Below, one piece after another: positions 50,649 through 59,444 of a stretch of 64,000 nt of DNA. A program made the position numbers and the translations under genes. Every line of letters starts with the position of its first letter. The stretch's first letter is position 1. Under the pieces are notes generated by a model. It saw only the letters and a list, made by a program, of their open reading frames with translations. It was not told the DNA's origin and made no database searches. The DNA comes from JACCTU01 sp963769665. Lineage in GTDB: Bacteria > Actinomycetota > Thermoleophilia > Gaiellales > Gaiellaceae. Where the stretch lies: NCBI GenBank assembly GCA_963769665.1, contig CAVYMQ010000003.1, positions 1,612,001 to 1,676,000 on the forward strand. The letters run 5' to 3'.

Positions 50649-53600
50649 GCACGCTCGCCCCGAACCCGGAGCAGCAGACCGCGATCGAGGCGGAAGGTCG
50701 CGTGTTCCTCTCCGCCGGCGCGGGTACGGGCAAGACCGCCGTGCTCGTCGAGCGGTTCGTCCGCGCGGTCTGCGACCGCGGGATCGACGTCGGCTCGATC
50801 CTCGTGATCACGTACACGCGCAAGGCCGCGGGTGAGCTGCGTGCGCGCATCCGGCGCGAGTTGCGCGAGCGCGGACGCCACGACCTCGCGCGCGAGCTCG
50901 ACGGCGCCTGGATCGCGACGATCCACGGCTTCTGCGCGCGCCTGCTTCGCGCCTACCCGTTCGAGGCGGGGCTCGACCCGCGCTTCCGCGAGCTCGACGG
51001 CGCGCAGGCGTCCGTGCTCGCCGGCGAGGCGTTCGCGGAGGCGCTCGACGAGTTCTGCGCGCGCGAGGAGCCGGAGCGCCTGCAGCTGCTCGCGACGTAC
51101 GGGACCGCTGCGCTGCGCCGGATGCTGATCGGCGTCTACGAGACGCTGCGCTCGGCCGGCCGCGAGCTCGTGCTCGAGCTCGGCGAGCGGGCGCCGCTCT
51201 CCGAACGCGTCGAGTCGCTGCGCGAAGCGTCGCGTTGCCTCGCGGCCGACGTGGGCGCGACCGAGCTCCAGCGCGCGAACGCCGCGGGGATGCTCGACCT
51301 GCTTGCAGGCTCGCCGTCCCCCGACCGGCTGCTCGACCTCTCGGCGCACAAGGTGCGCGGCAGCGAGCGCACCGCGTCGTACGAGGAGGCGCGCAAGGTG
51401 GTCGAGCAGTCGGCGCTCGACGAGCTCGCGGTTCGCGACCGAGACCTGCTCCAGGCGCTGCTCGAAGGCTTCTCACGTGCGTACGACGAGGCGAAGCGTC
51501 GCGAGGGGGTGCTCGACTTCGAGGACCTGCAGCTGAACGCGCGCGACCTCCTCCGCTCGAACGAGGGGATCCGCGAGCGCGAGCACCTGCGCTTCGCGGC
51601 GATCATGGTCGACGAGTTCCAGGACACGAACAGGCTCCAGTGCGAGCTGATCGACCTGATCGCTGACGGGCCTGCCAGGCCGGAGCTCTTCTTCGTCGGC
51701 GACGAGTTCCAGTCCATCTACGGGTTCCGGCACGCAGACGTGCAGGTCTTCCGCGAGCGGCGCGAGTCGGAGGGTGGGGGCCTCGCGCTCGTGCGCAACT
51801 ACCGCTCGCGCCCGGAGGTGCTCGCTGCGGTCAACCACCTGTTCCAGGACGAGTTCGGGGACGGGTTCCAGCCCTTGGCTGCGTCCGGCGAGTTCCCGGA
51901 CCCCGTGTTCGGCCATCCCGTCGAGCTCCTGATCACCGAGAAGGAGACGTACGCGGACACGGGCGTGCACTGGCGGCGCGCGGAGGCGAAGCACATCGCG
52001 CGCCGTGCTCGCGAGCTCGTCGACGAAGGGGCGGCGACACCGGGCGAGATCGTGCTGCTCTTCGCCGCAGGCACCGACGCGGACGCGTACGAAGAAGAGC
52101 TGCGCCAGGCCGGCCTGCCCACGTACCGCGCAACCGGCCGCGGGTACTTCGGCCAGCAGCAGGTGGTGGACCTGCTCTCGTACATGCTGCTGCTGCAGAA
52201 CCGCTACGACGACCAGGCGCTCGTGGCCGTGCTCGCGTCGCCGTTCGTCGGCGTCTCGAACGACGCGCTCGTGCTGATCCGACGCGGTGCTTCGAAGCGG
52301 CCGCTGTTCACGGGGATCGAGAAGAGCCTGCCGCCCGAGCTCGACGAACGCGACGCGCAGCTGATCCGGGCGTTCCTCCAGCGCTACGAGCGGCTCGTCC
52401 GCGCCTTGCCGCGCCTGCCGCTCGAGCGACTCTGCGAGCAGATCGTCTCCGAGCACGACTACGACCTCGCCGTGCTGACGCAGTGGGACGGCCGACGCCG
52501 CTACGCGAACCTGCGCAAGCTCGCGCGGCTCGCGCGCTCGTACGAGGAGCTGCGCGGTCCGAACCTGGAAGGCTTCGTCCGCTTCGTCCGCGACCAGGAA
52601 GCCGTCGGCGCCAAAGAACTCGAAGCGGTCGCGGAGGAAGAGGGCTCCGACTCGGTGCGGCTGCTCACCATCCACGCGGCGAAGGGGCTCGAGTTCAAGG
52701 TTGTCGTGGTCGCCGACGCAGGGCGCGACAAGCGTGCGCCCGACAGCGACGAGATCCTCGCCCTCTCGGACGGTCGCTTCGGCTTCAAGGTCGCCGACCC
52801 CGCGACGAGCAAGCGGCGTCCTGCGTTCGACTACGAAGAGGTGCGGCGGGCGCGCGAGGAGGAAGACCGCGCGGAGCGGCTCCGCCTCTACTACGTCGCG
52901 ATGACACGCGCCGTCGACCGGCTGATCGTCTCCGGTGCGATCGACCGTGGGAGCACAGCCGACCGCTCGACGCCGATGGGCTGGGTGCTGCAGCGACTCG
53001 ATGCCGCCGAGGAGCTCGCAGCCGCGGACGGCGCTCCGCTCGAGCTCGTCCGCGCCGACGCGCTCGTGCAGGTGCGCTTCGACCGGTACCGCGAAGAGCC
53101 CGAAGCGGTCGAGCAAGCAGGCGAGCCCGGCCAGCTCGAGCTGTTCACGGAGGGCGCAGCCGAGCCGCTGCCGCCGCCGGCACCGACGCTGCCCGAGCTT
53201 CAGGCGATCCCCGAGCCCGCGCTCCACCACGTTCGCCGTCTCTCGTTCACCGCTCTCTCACTGTTCGAGACGTGCTCGTACCGCTACTTCGCCGAGCGCG
53301 TCGCAGGCATGCGCTCGCTCGACGTCGCGCCGGTCGGTCACGAGGGCCTGTCGGGCACGGCGATCGGCAGCGCCGTGCACTCGGAGCTCGAGCACGTCGA
53401 CCTCGCCGCGCCCGCGCTCGCGGCGGGCTGGGAAGAGCGCGTTCGCGGTGCGTACGCACAGGCGACCGACGAGGAAGTCGAGCGCATCCGAACCCTGATC
53501 GAGGCCTACTGCACGTCGGAGCTCGCCGCCCGCGTCGCCGCTCTCGACGGCGTCGCAAAGGAGCGGCACTTCACCTTCGAGCACGACGGTGTGCTCCTGC

Positions 53601-54010
53601 ACGGCTTCCTCGACACCTACCACCGCGCCGGCGAGCGCGCGCTCGTCGTCGACTACAAGTCGAACTTGCTCGACGGACAGGAGCCCTCCGAGATCGTCGC
53701 GCGCTCGTACGAGCTCCAGCGGCTCGTCTATGCGCTCGCGTGTTTCCGCGCGGGTGCCGAGGAAGTCGAGGTCGCGTATCTCTTCCTCGAGCGTCCGGGG
53801 GAGCCGGTGACCGCGACCTTCACGCGCGCCCAGGTCGCCGAGCTCGAGGCCCAGCTCTCTGCGTCGATCGCCCGCCTGCGCGCGGGGGAGTTCCGGCCGA
53901 CACCGAGTGAGTACGCGTGTGCCGGCTGCCCGGCGCTCGACGTCGTCTGCGCCGGGCCCAGGCTGCCGTACCAGCCGCTCGCGAGCGACGCCGCCGCGGC
54001 GTTCGCGTAG
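50645..54010 (+). CDS. addA: AddA/AdnB-type UvrD helicase-nuclease subunit
   Basis: 1121 residues; with the previous gene it resects double-strand breaks for recombination. A full superfamily 1 motor: Q-motif NPEQQTAIEA, Walker A SAGAGTGKT (to 31), ITYTRKAAGELRARI, VDEFQDTN (about 322), GDEFQSIYGFR, RNYRSRPEVL, IHAAKGLEFKVV and YYVAMTRAVDRL. The C-terminal nuclease has FLDTYHR and VVDYKSN. A Cys in FETCSYRYF (about 875) plus CAGCPALDVVC (C-x2-C-x5-C, about 1091-1101) suggests a second Fe-S cage. It overlaps the upstream stop by 4 nt. Confidence 0.92.
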   Translation: MSTLAPNPEQQTAIEAEGRVFLSAGAGTGKTAVLVERFVRAVCDRGIDVGSILVITYTRKAAGELRARIRRELRERGRHDLARELDGAWIATIHGFCARLLRAYPFEAGLDPRFRELDGAQASVLAGEAFAEALDEFCAREEPERLQLLATYGTAALRRMLIGVYETLRSAGRELVLELGERAPLSERVESLREASRCLAADVGATELQRANAAGMLDLLAGSPSPDRLLDLSAHKVRGSERTASYEEARKVVEQSALDELAVRDRDLLQALLEGFSRAYDEAKRREGVLDFEDLQLNARDLLRSNEGIREREHLRFAAIMVDEFQDTNRLQCELIDLIADGPARPELFFVGDEFQSIYGFRHADVQVFRERRESEGGGLALVRNYRSRPEVLAAVNHLFQDEFGDGFQPLAASGEFPDPVFGHPVELLITEKETYADTGVHWRRAEAKHIARRARELVDEGAATPGEIVLLFAAGTDADAYEEELRQAGLPTYRATGRGYFGQQQVVDLLSYMLLLQNRYDDQALVAVLASPFVGVSNDALVLIRRGASKRPLFTGIEKSLPPELDERDAQLIRAFLQRYERLVRALPRLPLERLCEQIVSEHDYDLAVLTQWDGRRRYANLRKLARLARSYEELRGPNLEGFVRFVRDQEAVGAKELEAVAEEEGSDSVRLLTIHAAKGLEFKVVVVADAGRDKRAPDSDEILALSDGRFGFKVADPATSKRRPAFDYEEVRRAREEEDRAERLRLYYVAMTRAVDRLIVSGAIDRGSTADRSTPMGWVLQRLDAAEELAAADGAPLELVRADALVQVRFDRYREEPEAVEQAGEPGQLELFTEGAAEPLPPPAPTLPELQAIPEPALHHVRRLSFTALSLFETCSYRYFAERVAGMRSLDVAPVGHEGLSGTAIGSAVHSELEHVDLAAPALAAGWEERVRGAYAQATDEEVERIRTLIEAYCTSELAARVAALDGVAKERHFTFEHDGVLLHGFLDTYHRAGERALVVDYKSNLLDGQEPSEIVARSYELQRLVYALACFRAGAEEVEVAYLFLERPGEPVTATFTRAQVAELEAQLSASIARLRAGEFRPTPSEYACAGCPALDVVCAGPRLPYQPLASDAAAAFA

Positions 54011-54678
54011 TGCGCAGCTTCGTCGCGGAGGCGCGTCGCCGCGTCCCGGGCCGGAAGCGCGACCGCGTGCGGCAGATCGTCGACCGGCTCGCGCGCGAGC
54101 ACCAAGACGCGACGATCGCGCTCACGTTCCGCTCTCCGCTCGAGCTCCTCGTCTCGGTGATGCTCTCCGCGCAGACGACCGACGTGAACGTGAACCGCGT
54201 CACTGCGACCCTGTTCGAGAAGTACCACCGGCCGGAGGACTACCTGGCGGTGCCCCAGGAGGAGCTCGAGCGGGACATCTTCGCGACCGGTTTCTACCGC
54301 CAGAAGTCCAAGGCGATCCGCGGGACGATGCGCATGCTGCTCGAGGAGTTCGACGGCGTGGTCCCGCGCACGCTCGAGGAGCTGACGCGGCTGCCCGGCG
54401 TCGCCCGCAAGACGGCGAACGTCGTCGCCGCCGAGCTCGGGAGCCCGCAAGGCGTCGTCGTCGACACCCACGTGCGACGCCTGGCGCAGCGGCTCGGGCT
54501 GACCAAGGAGGAGGACCCGGTCAAGATCGAGCGCGACCTGATCAAGCTCCTGCCGCGCGAGGACTGGGGCCGCTTCCCGCACCTGCTGATCTGGCACGGA
54601 CGGCGCGTGTGTGACGCGCGCAACCCGCGCTGCGAGCTCTGCGTGTTGAACGACCTCTGCCCGTCGAGCCGGGTTTAG
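54010..54678 (+). CDS. nth: Endonuclease III
   Basis: 222 residues; removes oxidised pyrimidines and nicks AP sites. SAQTTDVNVNRVT, the helix-hairpin-helix LPGVARKTANVV with catalytic Lys, VDTHVRRLAQRLGL with catalytic Asp, and the 4Fe-4S loop C-x6-C-x2-C-x5-C in CDARNPRCELCVLNDLC are all present. GTG 54010 shares its G with the TAG stop of the helicase gene, so the two are coupled. Confidence 0.95.
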   Translation: MRSFVAEARRRVPGRKRDRVRQIVDRLAREHQDATIALTFRSPLELLVSVMLSAQTTDVNVNRVTATLFEKYHRPEDYLAVPQEELERDIFATGFYRQKSKAIRGTMRMLLEEFDGVVPRTLEELTRLPGVARKTANVVAAELGSPQGVVVDTHVRRLAQRLGLTKEEDPVKIERDLIKLLPREDWGRFPHLLIWHGRRVCDARNPRCELCVLNDLCPSSRV

Positions 54679-54707
54679 CCGAGAGCGCGGCGTGAGAGAA
54701 TCGGCCC

Positions 54708-55523
54708 GTGAGGTTCCTCACCGGGCTCGCCGCCGCCCTGGCCGCCCTCGCGCTGACCGGCACCGCAGCGGCCGCATACCCGAGCTCGATGGCCTCGACG
54801 GGCGACTCGATCACGCGGGGCTTCAACGACTGTTCGTTCCCGTACGTCGACTGCCCCGCCGCCTCGTGGTCGACCGGCACGAGCGCCTCGGTGAACAGCC
54901 ACTACCAGCGGATCCGGGCGGCCAACCCGGCGATCACCGGTCGAAACCACAACGACTCGGTCACCGGAGCCGACATGGCCGACCTGCTCGGCCAGGTGCA
55001 GCAGGCGGTCGCTCAGCAGGTCGAGTACGTGACGATCCTGATGGGCGCGAACGACGTCTGCGCGTCGAGCGAGAGTGCGATGACACCGGTTGCCACGTTC
55101 CGCGCGCAGTTCGAGCAGGCGATGGCCGCCCTCGCAGCCGGCTTGCCGACCTCACGCGTGTTTGTGGCGAGCATCCCGAACATTTACAACCTCTTCGCGA
55201 TCTACCGCAGCAGCTTCACGGCACAATCTGTCTGGACGCTCGCCGGTATTTGCCAGTCGATGCTCGCGAACGCCTGGTCGAACCTGCCGTGGGACGTCGC
55301 TCGGCGCAACCGCGTCCGGCAGCGGAACATCGACTACAACACGCAGCTCGCGCAGGTCTGCGCTTTGTACGTGACGTGTCGCTTCGACAACAACGCCGTC
55401 TTCAACACGCCGTTCGTCCGGAGCGACGTCACGACGAGGGACTACTTCCACCCCTCCGTGGCGGGCCAGGCGAAGCTCGCAGCCGTCACCTGGGCGGCGA
55501 CGTTCGACTTCGCGTCGGGCTAG
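54708..55523 (+). CDS. Secreted GDSL/SGNH hydrolase
   Basis: 271 residues. The signal peptide MRFLTGLAAALAALALTGTAAAA has a likely AXA cleavage near residue 23. SGNH blocks follow: STGDSITRGF (nucleophile Ser), NHNDSVTGAD, ILMGANDVC (Asn) and the C-terminal DYFHPSVAGQ with Asp and His. Several cysteines (CSFPYVDC, DVCAS, GICQS, QVCALYVTC) suggest disulfides outside the cell. Ester substrate unknown. GTG 54708 has GAGAAT 6 nt upstream. Its stop shares CTAG with the convergent gene. Confidence 0.88.
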   Translation: MRFLTGLAAALAALALTGTAAAAYPSSMASTGDSITRGFNDCSFPYVDCPAASWSTGTSASVNSHYQRIRAANPAITGRNHNDSVTGADMADLLGQVQQAVAQQVEYVTILMGANDVCASSESAMTPVATFRAQFEQAMAALAAGLPTSRVFVASIPNIYNLFAIYRSSFTAQSVWTLAGICQSMLANAWSNLPWDVARRNRVRQRNIDYNTQLAQVCALYVTCRFDNNAVFNTPFVRSDVTTRDYFHPSVAGQAKLAAVTWAATFDFASG

Positions 55524-55966
55524 CGCGGAGAGAGTGCGACCAGCAAGCCGCCGTCCTCGTCGTACGCGGGGAAGACGTCGGCAGTGACGATCTTGTCGAT
55601 CCCGGCCCGCGTGCGGAGCGCGAGTCGCTCGCCGAGTCGCCGCACGCCCCACTCGAGCGCGACGGCGACCGGGTTCTCGACGCCCTCGCTGCCATGGAGC
55701 CCGAGCACATCGACGAGATTCCGCCCGATCAGCTCGGGCTCCTGATAGCCGGTCAGCTCGAAGACGCCCTTGCCGGTGGCGAGCACGCGTGCGTCGCGAT
55801 CGCAGACGAGGAAGCCCGAGCCCGGGGCCGGGTAGTAGTCGTCCATCAGCTCGAAGAGGAAGCCGAACCCGCAGCGCTGGCACGAGGCCGCCTGGTCGAG
55901 CAGGCCCTCACGGCCGTCGTGGTCGATCGACCGGCTCTGGCAGTTCGGGCAGATGAAGTACGGCAC
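55520..55966 (-). CDS. Zinc-ribbon plus PAS domain protein
   Basis: 148 residues. The N-terminal zinc ribbon has Cys6/Cys9 (CPNC) and Cys29/Cys32 (CQRC). A PAS-like domain follows: YYPAPGSGFLVCDRDARVLATGKGVFELTGYQEPELIGRNLVDVLGL to DVFPAYDEDGGLLVALSP. There is no output domain. GTG 55966 was chosen because it starts right before the ribbon; a longer frame overlaps trxB. It begins 7 nt after trxB on the same strand, so a thiol or redox sensory role is plausible, but this is inference. Confidence 0.72.
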   Translation of the reverse strand: MPYFICPNCQSRSIDHDGREGLLDQAASCQRCGFGFLFELMDDYYPAPGSGFLVCDRDARVLATGKGVFELTGYQEPELIGRNLVDVLGLHGSEGVENPVAVALEWGVRRLGERLALRTRAGIDKIVTADVFPAYDEDGGLLVALSPR

Positions 55967-55973
55967 GCGGCGG

Positions 55974-56945
55974 TCAGGACTCGACGCGGGGCACGGCGAG
56001 CGCGTCGTGCAGGTGTCCCTCTTCGGCTGCGAGGAACCGCTCTGCGTCGAGCGCGCCCATGCAGCCGGAGCCGGCGGCCGTGACCGCCTGGCGATACGTG
56101 TGGTCCTGGACATCGCCGACGGCGAACACGCCGGGGATGTTGGTCTCGGTCGAGCGTGGCGCCGTGATCAGGTAGCCCGCGTCGTCGTGCTCCAACTCGT
56201 TCAAGAACAGTGACGTGTTCGGGTCGTGCCCGATCGCGACGAAGAGCCCGTCGGTCGGGTGGTCGATCACCTCGCCCGTCTCGATGTGCTCGAGCCGAAC
56301 GCCGGTGAGCTTGCCTTCGTCGACGCCCAGGACGTCGGCGACGACGTACGGCGTGAGGAACTCGATCTTCTCGTGCGCGCGGGCGCGGTCGGTCATGATC
56401 TGCGACGCGCGGAACTCACTGCGCCGATGGACGATCGTCACCTTGGAGGCGAACCGCGTCAGGAAGAGCGCTTCCTCCATCGCCGAGTCGCCTCCGCCGA
56501 CAACCACGACCTCACGGTCGCGGTAGAAGGCGCCGTCGCAGGTCGCGCAGTAGGTCACGCCGCGTCCCTGGAGCGCGACTTCCGACTCGAGCCCGAGTTG
56601 GCGCGCGCTCGCGCCGGTCGCGACGACCACGGTGCGGGCCTGGTACTCGTCGTCCCCGACCCAGACGCGGAAGGGGCGCTCCGAGAAGTCGACCTTGGTC
56701 ACGTCGTCGGTGATGAACTCGGTCCCGAACCGCTCAGCCTGCCTGCGGAACTCGACCATCATCTGGGGGCCCAGGATCCCCTCGGGGTACCCGGGATAGT
56801 TCTCGACGTCGCTCGTGATCATCAGCTGGCCGCCCCACTGAAAACCCTCGATCACGAGCGGCTGCAGGTTGGCACGGGCGGCGTAGAGCGCCGCCGTATA
56901 CCCGGCGGGCCCGCCGCCGATGATGATCAGGTCACGGACTTCCAT
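55974..56945 (-). CDS. trxB: Thioredoxin reductase
   Basis: 323 residues; NADPH-dependent flavoenzyme reducing thioredoxin. FAD motif LIIIGGGPAGYTAALYAARA, redox-active CATC (133-136), NADPH-binding VVVGGGDSAMEEALFLTRFA and the C-terminal GVFAVGDVQDHTYRQAVTAAGSGCMGA are present. Length is normal. NADPH from the transhydrogenase would feed this enzyme. No thioredoxin gene is adjacent. Confidence 0.95.
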   Translation of the reverse strand: MEVRDLIIIGGGPAGYTAALYAARANLQPLVIEGFQWGGQLMITSDVENYPGYPEGILGPQMMVEFRRQAERFGTEFITDDVTKVDFSERPFRVWVGDDEYQARTVVVATGASARQLGLESEVALQGRGVTYCATCDGAFYRDREVVVVGGGDSAMEEALFLTRFASKVTIVHRRSEFRASQIMTDRARAHEKIEFLTPYVVADVLGVDEGKLTGVRLEHIETGEVIDHPTDGLFVAIGHDPNTSLFLNELEHDDAGYLITAPRSTETNIPGVFAVGDVQDHTYRQAVTAAGSGCMGALDAERFLAAEEGHLHDALAVPRVES

Positions 56946-57031
56946 CTGCTGTATTCAACGGTACCGACCGGATGGGTGTTCCACGAGCGGGGCGACTAGA
57001 ATCGCCTGGCTCGGGGCAGAACCGCTTTCGC

Positions 57032-58168
57032 ATGGCCGAACAGCTGACCTGGACAACCCTCCGCGAGCTCGCGGGTTTCGGTTCTGACGGAGGCTGCGCG
57101 ATCAGCCTCTACGTCGATCTCGATCCTGCGGACAGTCCGACCCCGACGGCCGTCGATACCAGGGTCAACTCGCTCCTCTCGGAGGCAGAGAAGCGGGTCG
57201 AGGCCCGTCACGACGAGCTCTCTCGCACCGAGCGGGAGGGTCTGAAGCGGGACTTCGCCCGGATCCGGGAGTTCTTCGACAACGAGTTCAGCCGTGAAGG
57301 CGCTCGCGGGCTCGGCGTGTTCGTGTCGGGCGACTTCTTCCGGCCGCTTCCGGTCGCGGGGTCGGTCCCGGACGACGTGCAGGTCGGCCGCAGCTTCCAC
57401 CTCGCGCCGCTCGCGCAGCTCGTCGGCCGCGACGACGGCGCGATCGTCGCGTTCATCGGACGCGAGCGCGGCCAGGTCTTTCGCCTCCGCGCCGGGCGGC
57501 TCGAGGAGATCGTCGACCGGACCGAGGACCAGCCGGGCCGTCACGATCAGGGCGGCTGGTCGCAGGCGCGCTACGCGCGGCACATCGAGAAGCTCGTCGC
57601 CGAGCACCTGAAGGGCGTCGCCGCGGAGCTTGACCGCGTCGTGCGGCGGCTGCAGACCCCCAAGGTCGTCATCGTCGGCTCGGAGGAGACGCGCGCGGAG
57701 TTCATCGAGGCGCTGCCGCACGAGGTCAAGAGCGTCGTCGTGGGCGCGACCGAGGCGGAGGCGCACAGCGGCCCGAACGAGCTGCTCGAGGTCGTGCAGC
57801 CGCTGCTGGAGGAAGCCGAGGCCGCCGACGAGCACGAGGCGCTCGAGCGCTGGCGCGAAGAGGTAGGAACGAACGGCCGCGGCGCCTCGGGGTGGGCCGA
57901 CACGCTGACCGCCGCCTCCGACGCGCGTGTCGAGCTGCTCCTCCACCAGACGGGCGGGGATCAACCGGCGCACGAGTGCCCGCAGTGCGGGCGCGCGTCG
58001 CTCGAGGCGGGCGAGTGCCCGCTCGACGGCACACCGCTCGAGCCGCGGGACTCGGGCTTCGACCTCGCCCTACGGCAGACGCTGCTCCACGGCGGCTCGC
58101 TGCTCGAGGTCCGCCACCAGGTCGACCTCGGGTCGGCCGACGGCGTCGGCGCGCTCTTGCGCTTCTAG
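57032..58168 (+). CDS. baeRF-type (bacterial eRF1-like) protein
   Basis: 378 residues related to archaeo-eukaryotic release-factor domains. An N-terminal domain (AISLYVDLDPADSPTPTAVDTRVNSLL) precedes the catalytic-type loop GGWSQARYARHIE (about 174), where the GG-Q resembles the GGQ of eRF1 and Vms1. Then come a Rossmann-like middle (VVIVGSEETRAEFIEALP) and a C-terminal zinc ribbon CPQCGRASLEAGECPLDG (Cys316 on). Proposed roles are peptidyl-tRNA hydrolysis or ribosome rescue. ATG 57032 heads the domain; TAGAAT at 56997-57002 is a possible -10. Confidence 0.75.
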   Translation: MAEQLTWTTLRELAGFGSDGGCAISLYVDLDPADSPTPTAVDTRVNSLLSEAEKRVEARHDELSRTEREGLKRDFARIREFFDNEFSREGARGLGVFVSGDFFRPLPVAGSVPDDVQVGRSFHLAPLAQLVGRDDGAIVAFIGRERGQVFRLRAGRLEEIVDRTEDQPGRHDQGGWSQARYARHIEKLVAEHLKGVAAELDRVVRRLQTPKVVIVGSEETRAEFIEALPHEVKSVVVGATEAEAHSGPNELLEVVQPLLEEAEAADEHEALERWREEVGTNGRGASGWADTLTAASDARVELLLHQTGGDQPAHECPQCGRASLEAGECPLDGTPLEPRDSGFDLALRQTLLHGGSLLEVRHQVDLGSADGVGALLRF

Positions 58169-58320
58169 GAGCGCCGGCCCCGCACGACGCGCACGGACGA
58201 CGCCGCGGAGCGCTGCACGCGCTGGAGGCGCTGAACGTCCTGCTCGGTTAGTGCCTCCTGCTCGTCTGAGACCGCGCGGCGATCTCGCCGACGCCTCCGA
58301 AACAGGTCTCGCAGGGGCAT
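58165..58320 (-). CDS. Small basic protein downstream of rmuC
   Basis: 51 residues, very rich in arginine (LRDLFRRRRRDRRAVSDEQEALTEQDVQRLQRVQRSAASSVRVVRGRR), with a helical middle. No family recognised. It starts 19 nt after the rmuC stop on the same strand and ends in the CTAG shared with the baeRF gene, which supports reality, but there is no strong ribosome-binding site. Confidence 0.45.
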   Translation of the reverse strand: MPLRDLFRRRRRDRRAVSDEQEALTEQDVQRLQRVQRSAASSVRVVRGRRS

Positions 58321-58339
58321 CGCCCCGTACGACGCCGGG

Positions 58340-59383
58340 CTAGGCGGCGTCCAGCGCCCGCGGGAGGTCGAGCTGCTCCGTCTCGAGCTCCTCCTGGTCG
58401 CTGGCGCGCTCGAGCTTCGCCTCGAAGCGGTCGAGGCGCCTTTCGGCCTCGCCGTACTTGGTCTGCGCGTTGCCGATGTGCTTGCCAACGACGTCGAAGT
58501 CGGCCTTGAACCGGTCAAAGTCGTTCCCGAGCTGAGCGACGTAAGCCATGACTTCGTGGGCGTGCTGCTCGATCTGCAGCCCCTTGAGCCCGAGCGCGAT
58601 CACCTGCAGCTGCGCCGTGAACGTCGTGGGGGAGACCGGGAACACGCGCTTCTCGTGCGCGTACTGCAGCAGCGAGCCGGTCTTGCCGCACACGAGCTCG
58701 TAGTAGACGGACTCCGCAGGGAGGTACATGAGCGCGAAGTCGTACGTCCCCTCGTCCGGCCGGATGTACTTCGTCGAGATTGCGTCGACGTGGCCCTTGA
58801 GATCGCGCGCGAACGCTTTCTCGAACAGGAGGCGTTCCTCGTCGGTCTCTGCCGCGGCAAGCCGCTCGAAGTTGTCGAGCGGGAACTTCGCGTCGATCGG
58901 GACGAGCCGGTCGACACGCAGGATCGCGTCGACACGTTCGCCGCTCGCGAAGCTGTACTGAAGCTGGTACGAGTCCCGCGGCAGCCGATCGCGCAGCAGG
59001 TTCTCGAGCAGCAACTCGCCGAAGCCACCCCGCGCCTTCGGCGGGCGGAGCGCTTGCTCGAGCCGCCCGAATGCCTTCGCCTGCTCCAGGACCTGCGCCG
59101 TCGTCTCGCCGACCCTCGTCAATTGCTCGTGGATCGCGACCGACTGCTTCGAGGCGCTCTCGAGCCGCCGGTCGACCTTCGTGTCGAGGTCGGAGAGCCG
59201 CCGGTCGAGCTTCTCGTCGATCGCGAGCAGCCGGCGATCGACCTCCGCGCTCCGCGTGGTGAGCTCCACGCCGGTGTCGTCGCGTAGCGCACGGAGCTCC
59301 CGGACGATCGCGCGCATGAGGACGACGCCGCCCGCCAGGGCGGCGGCAGCGAGGACGAGCGCGATCAGGACCTGGATGAGCAT
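58340..59383 (-). CDS. rmuC: DNA recombination protein RmuC homologue
   Basis: 347 residues. One N-terminal membrane span (MLIQVLIALVLAAAALAGGVVLM) is followed by a coiled coil (RSAEVDRRLLAIDEKLDRRLSDLDTKVDRRLES) and the RmuC nuclease-like domain: RGGFGELLLENLLRD, VDAILRVDRLVPIDAKFPLDNF and ALMYLPAESVYYELV. RmuC limits inversions and acts in DNA processing. ATG 59383 was chosen because it begins the membrane span; TACCGT lies 11 nt upstream. Confidence 0.92.
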   Translation of the reverse strand: MLIQVLIALVLAAAALAGGVVLMRAIVRELRALRDDTGVELTTRSAEVDRRLLAIDEKLDRRLSDLDTKVDRRLESASKQSVAIHEQLTRVGETTAQVLEQAKAFGRLEQALRPPKARGGFGELLLENLLRDRLPRDSYQLQYSFASGERVDAILRVDRLVPIDAKFPLDNFERLAAAETDEERLLFEKAFARDLKGHVDAISTKYIRPDEGTYDFALMYLPAESVYYELVCGKTGSLLQYAHEKRVFPVSPTTFTAQLQVIALGLKGLQIEQHAHEVMAYVAQLGNDFDRFKADFDVVGKHIGNAQTKYGEAERRLDRFEAKLERASDQEELETEQLDLPRALDAA

Positions 59384-59444
59384 CGGGCCGACGAACGGTA
59401 GAGCGCCGGTCGGACGGTGCCCCGCTGATACCATCGCCGCCGCT

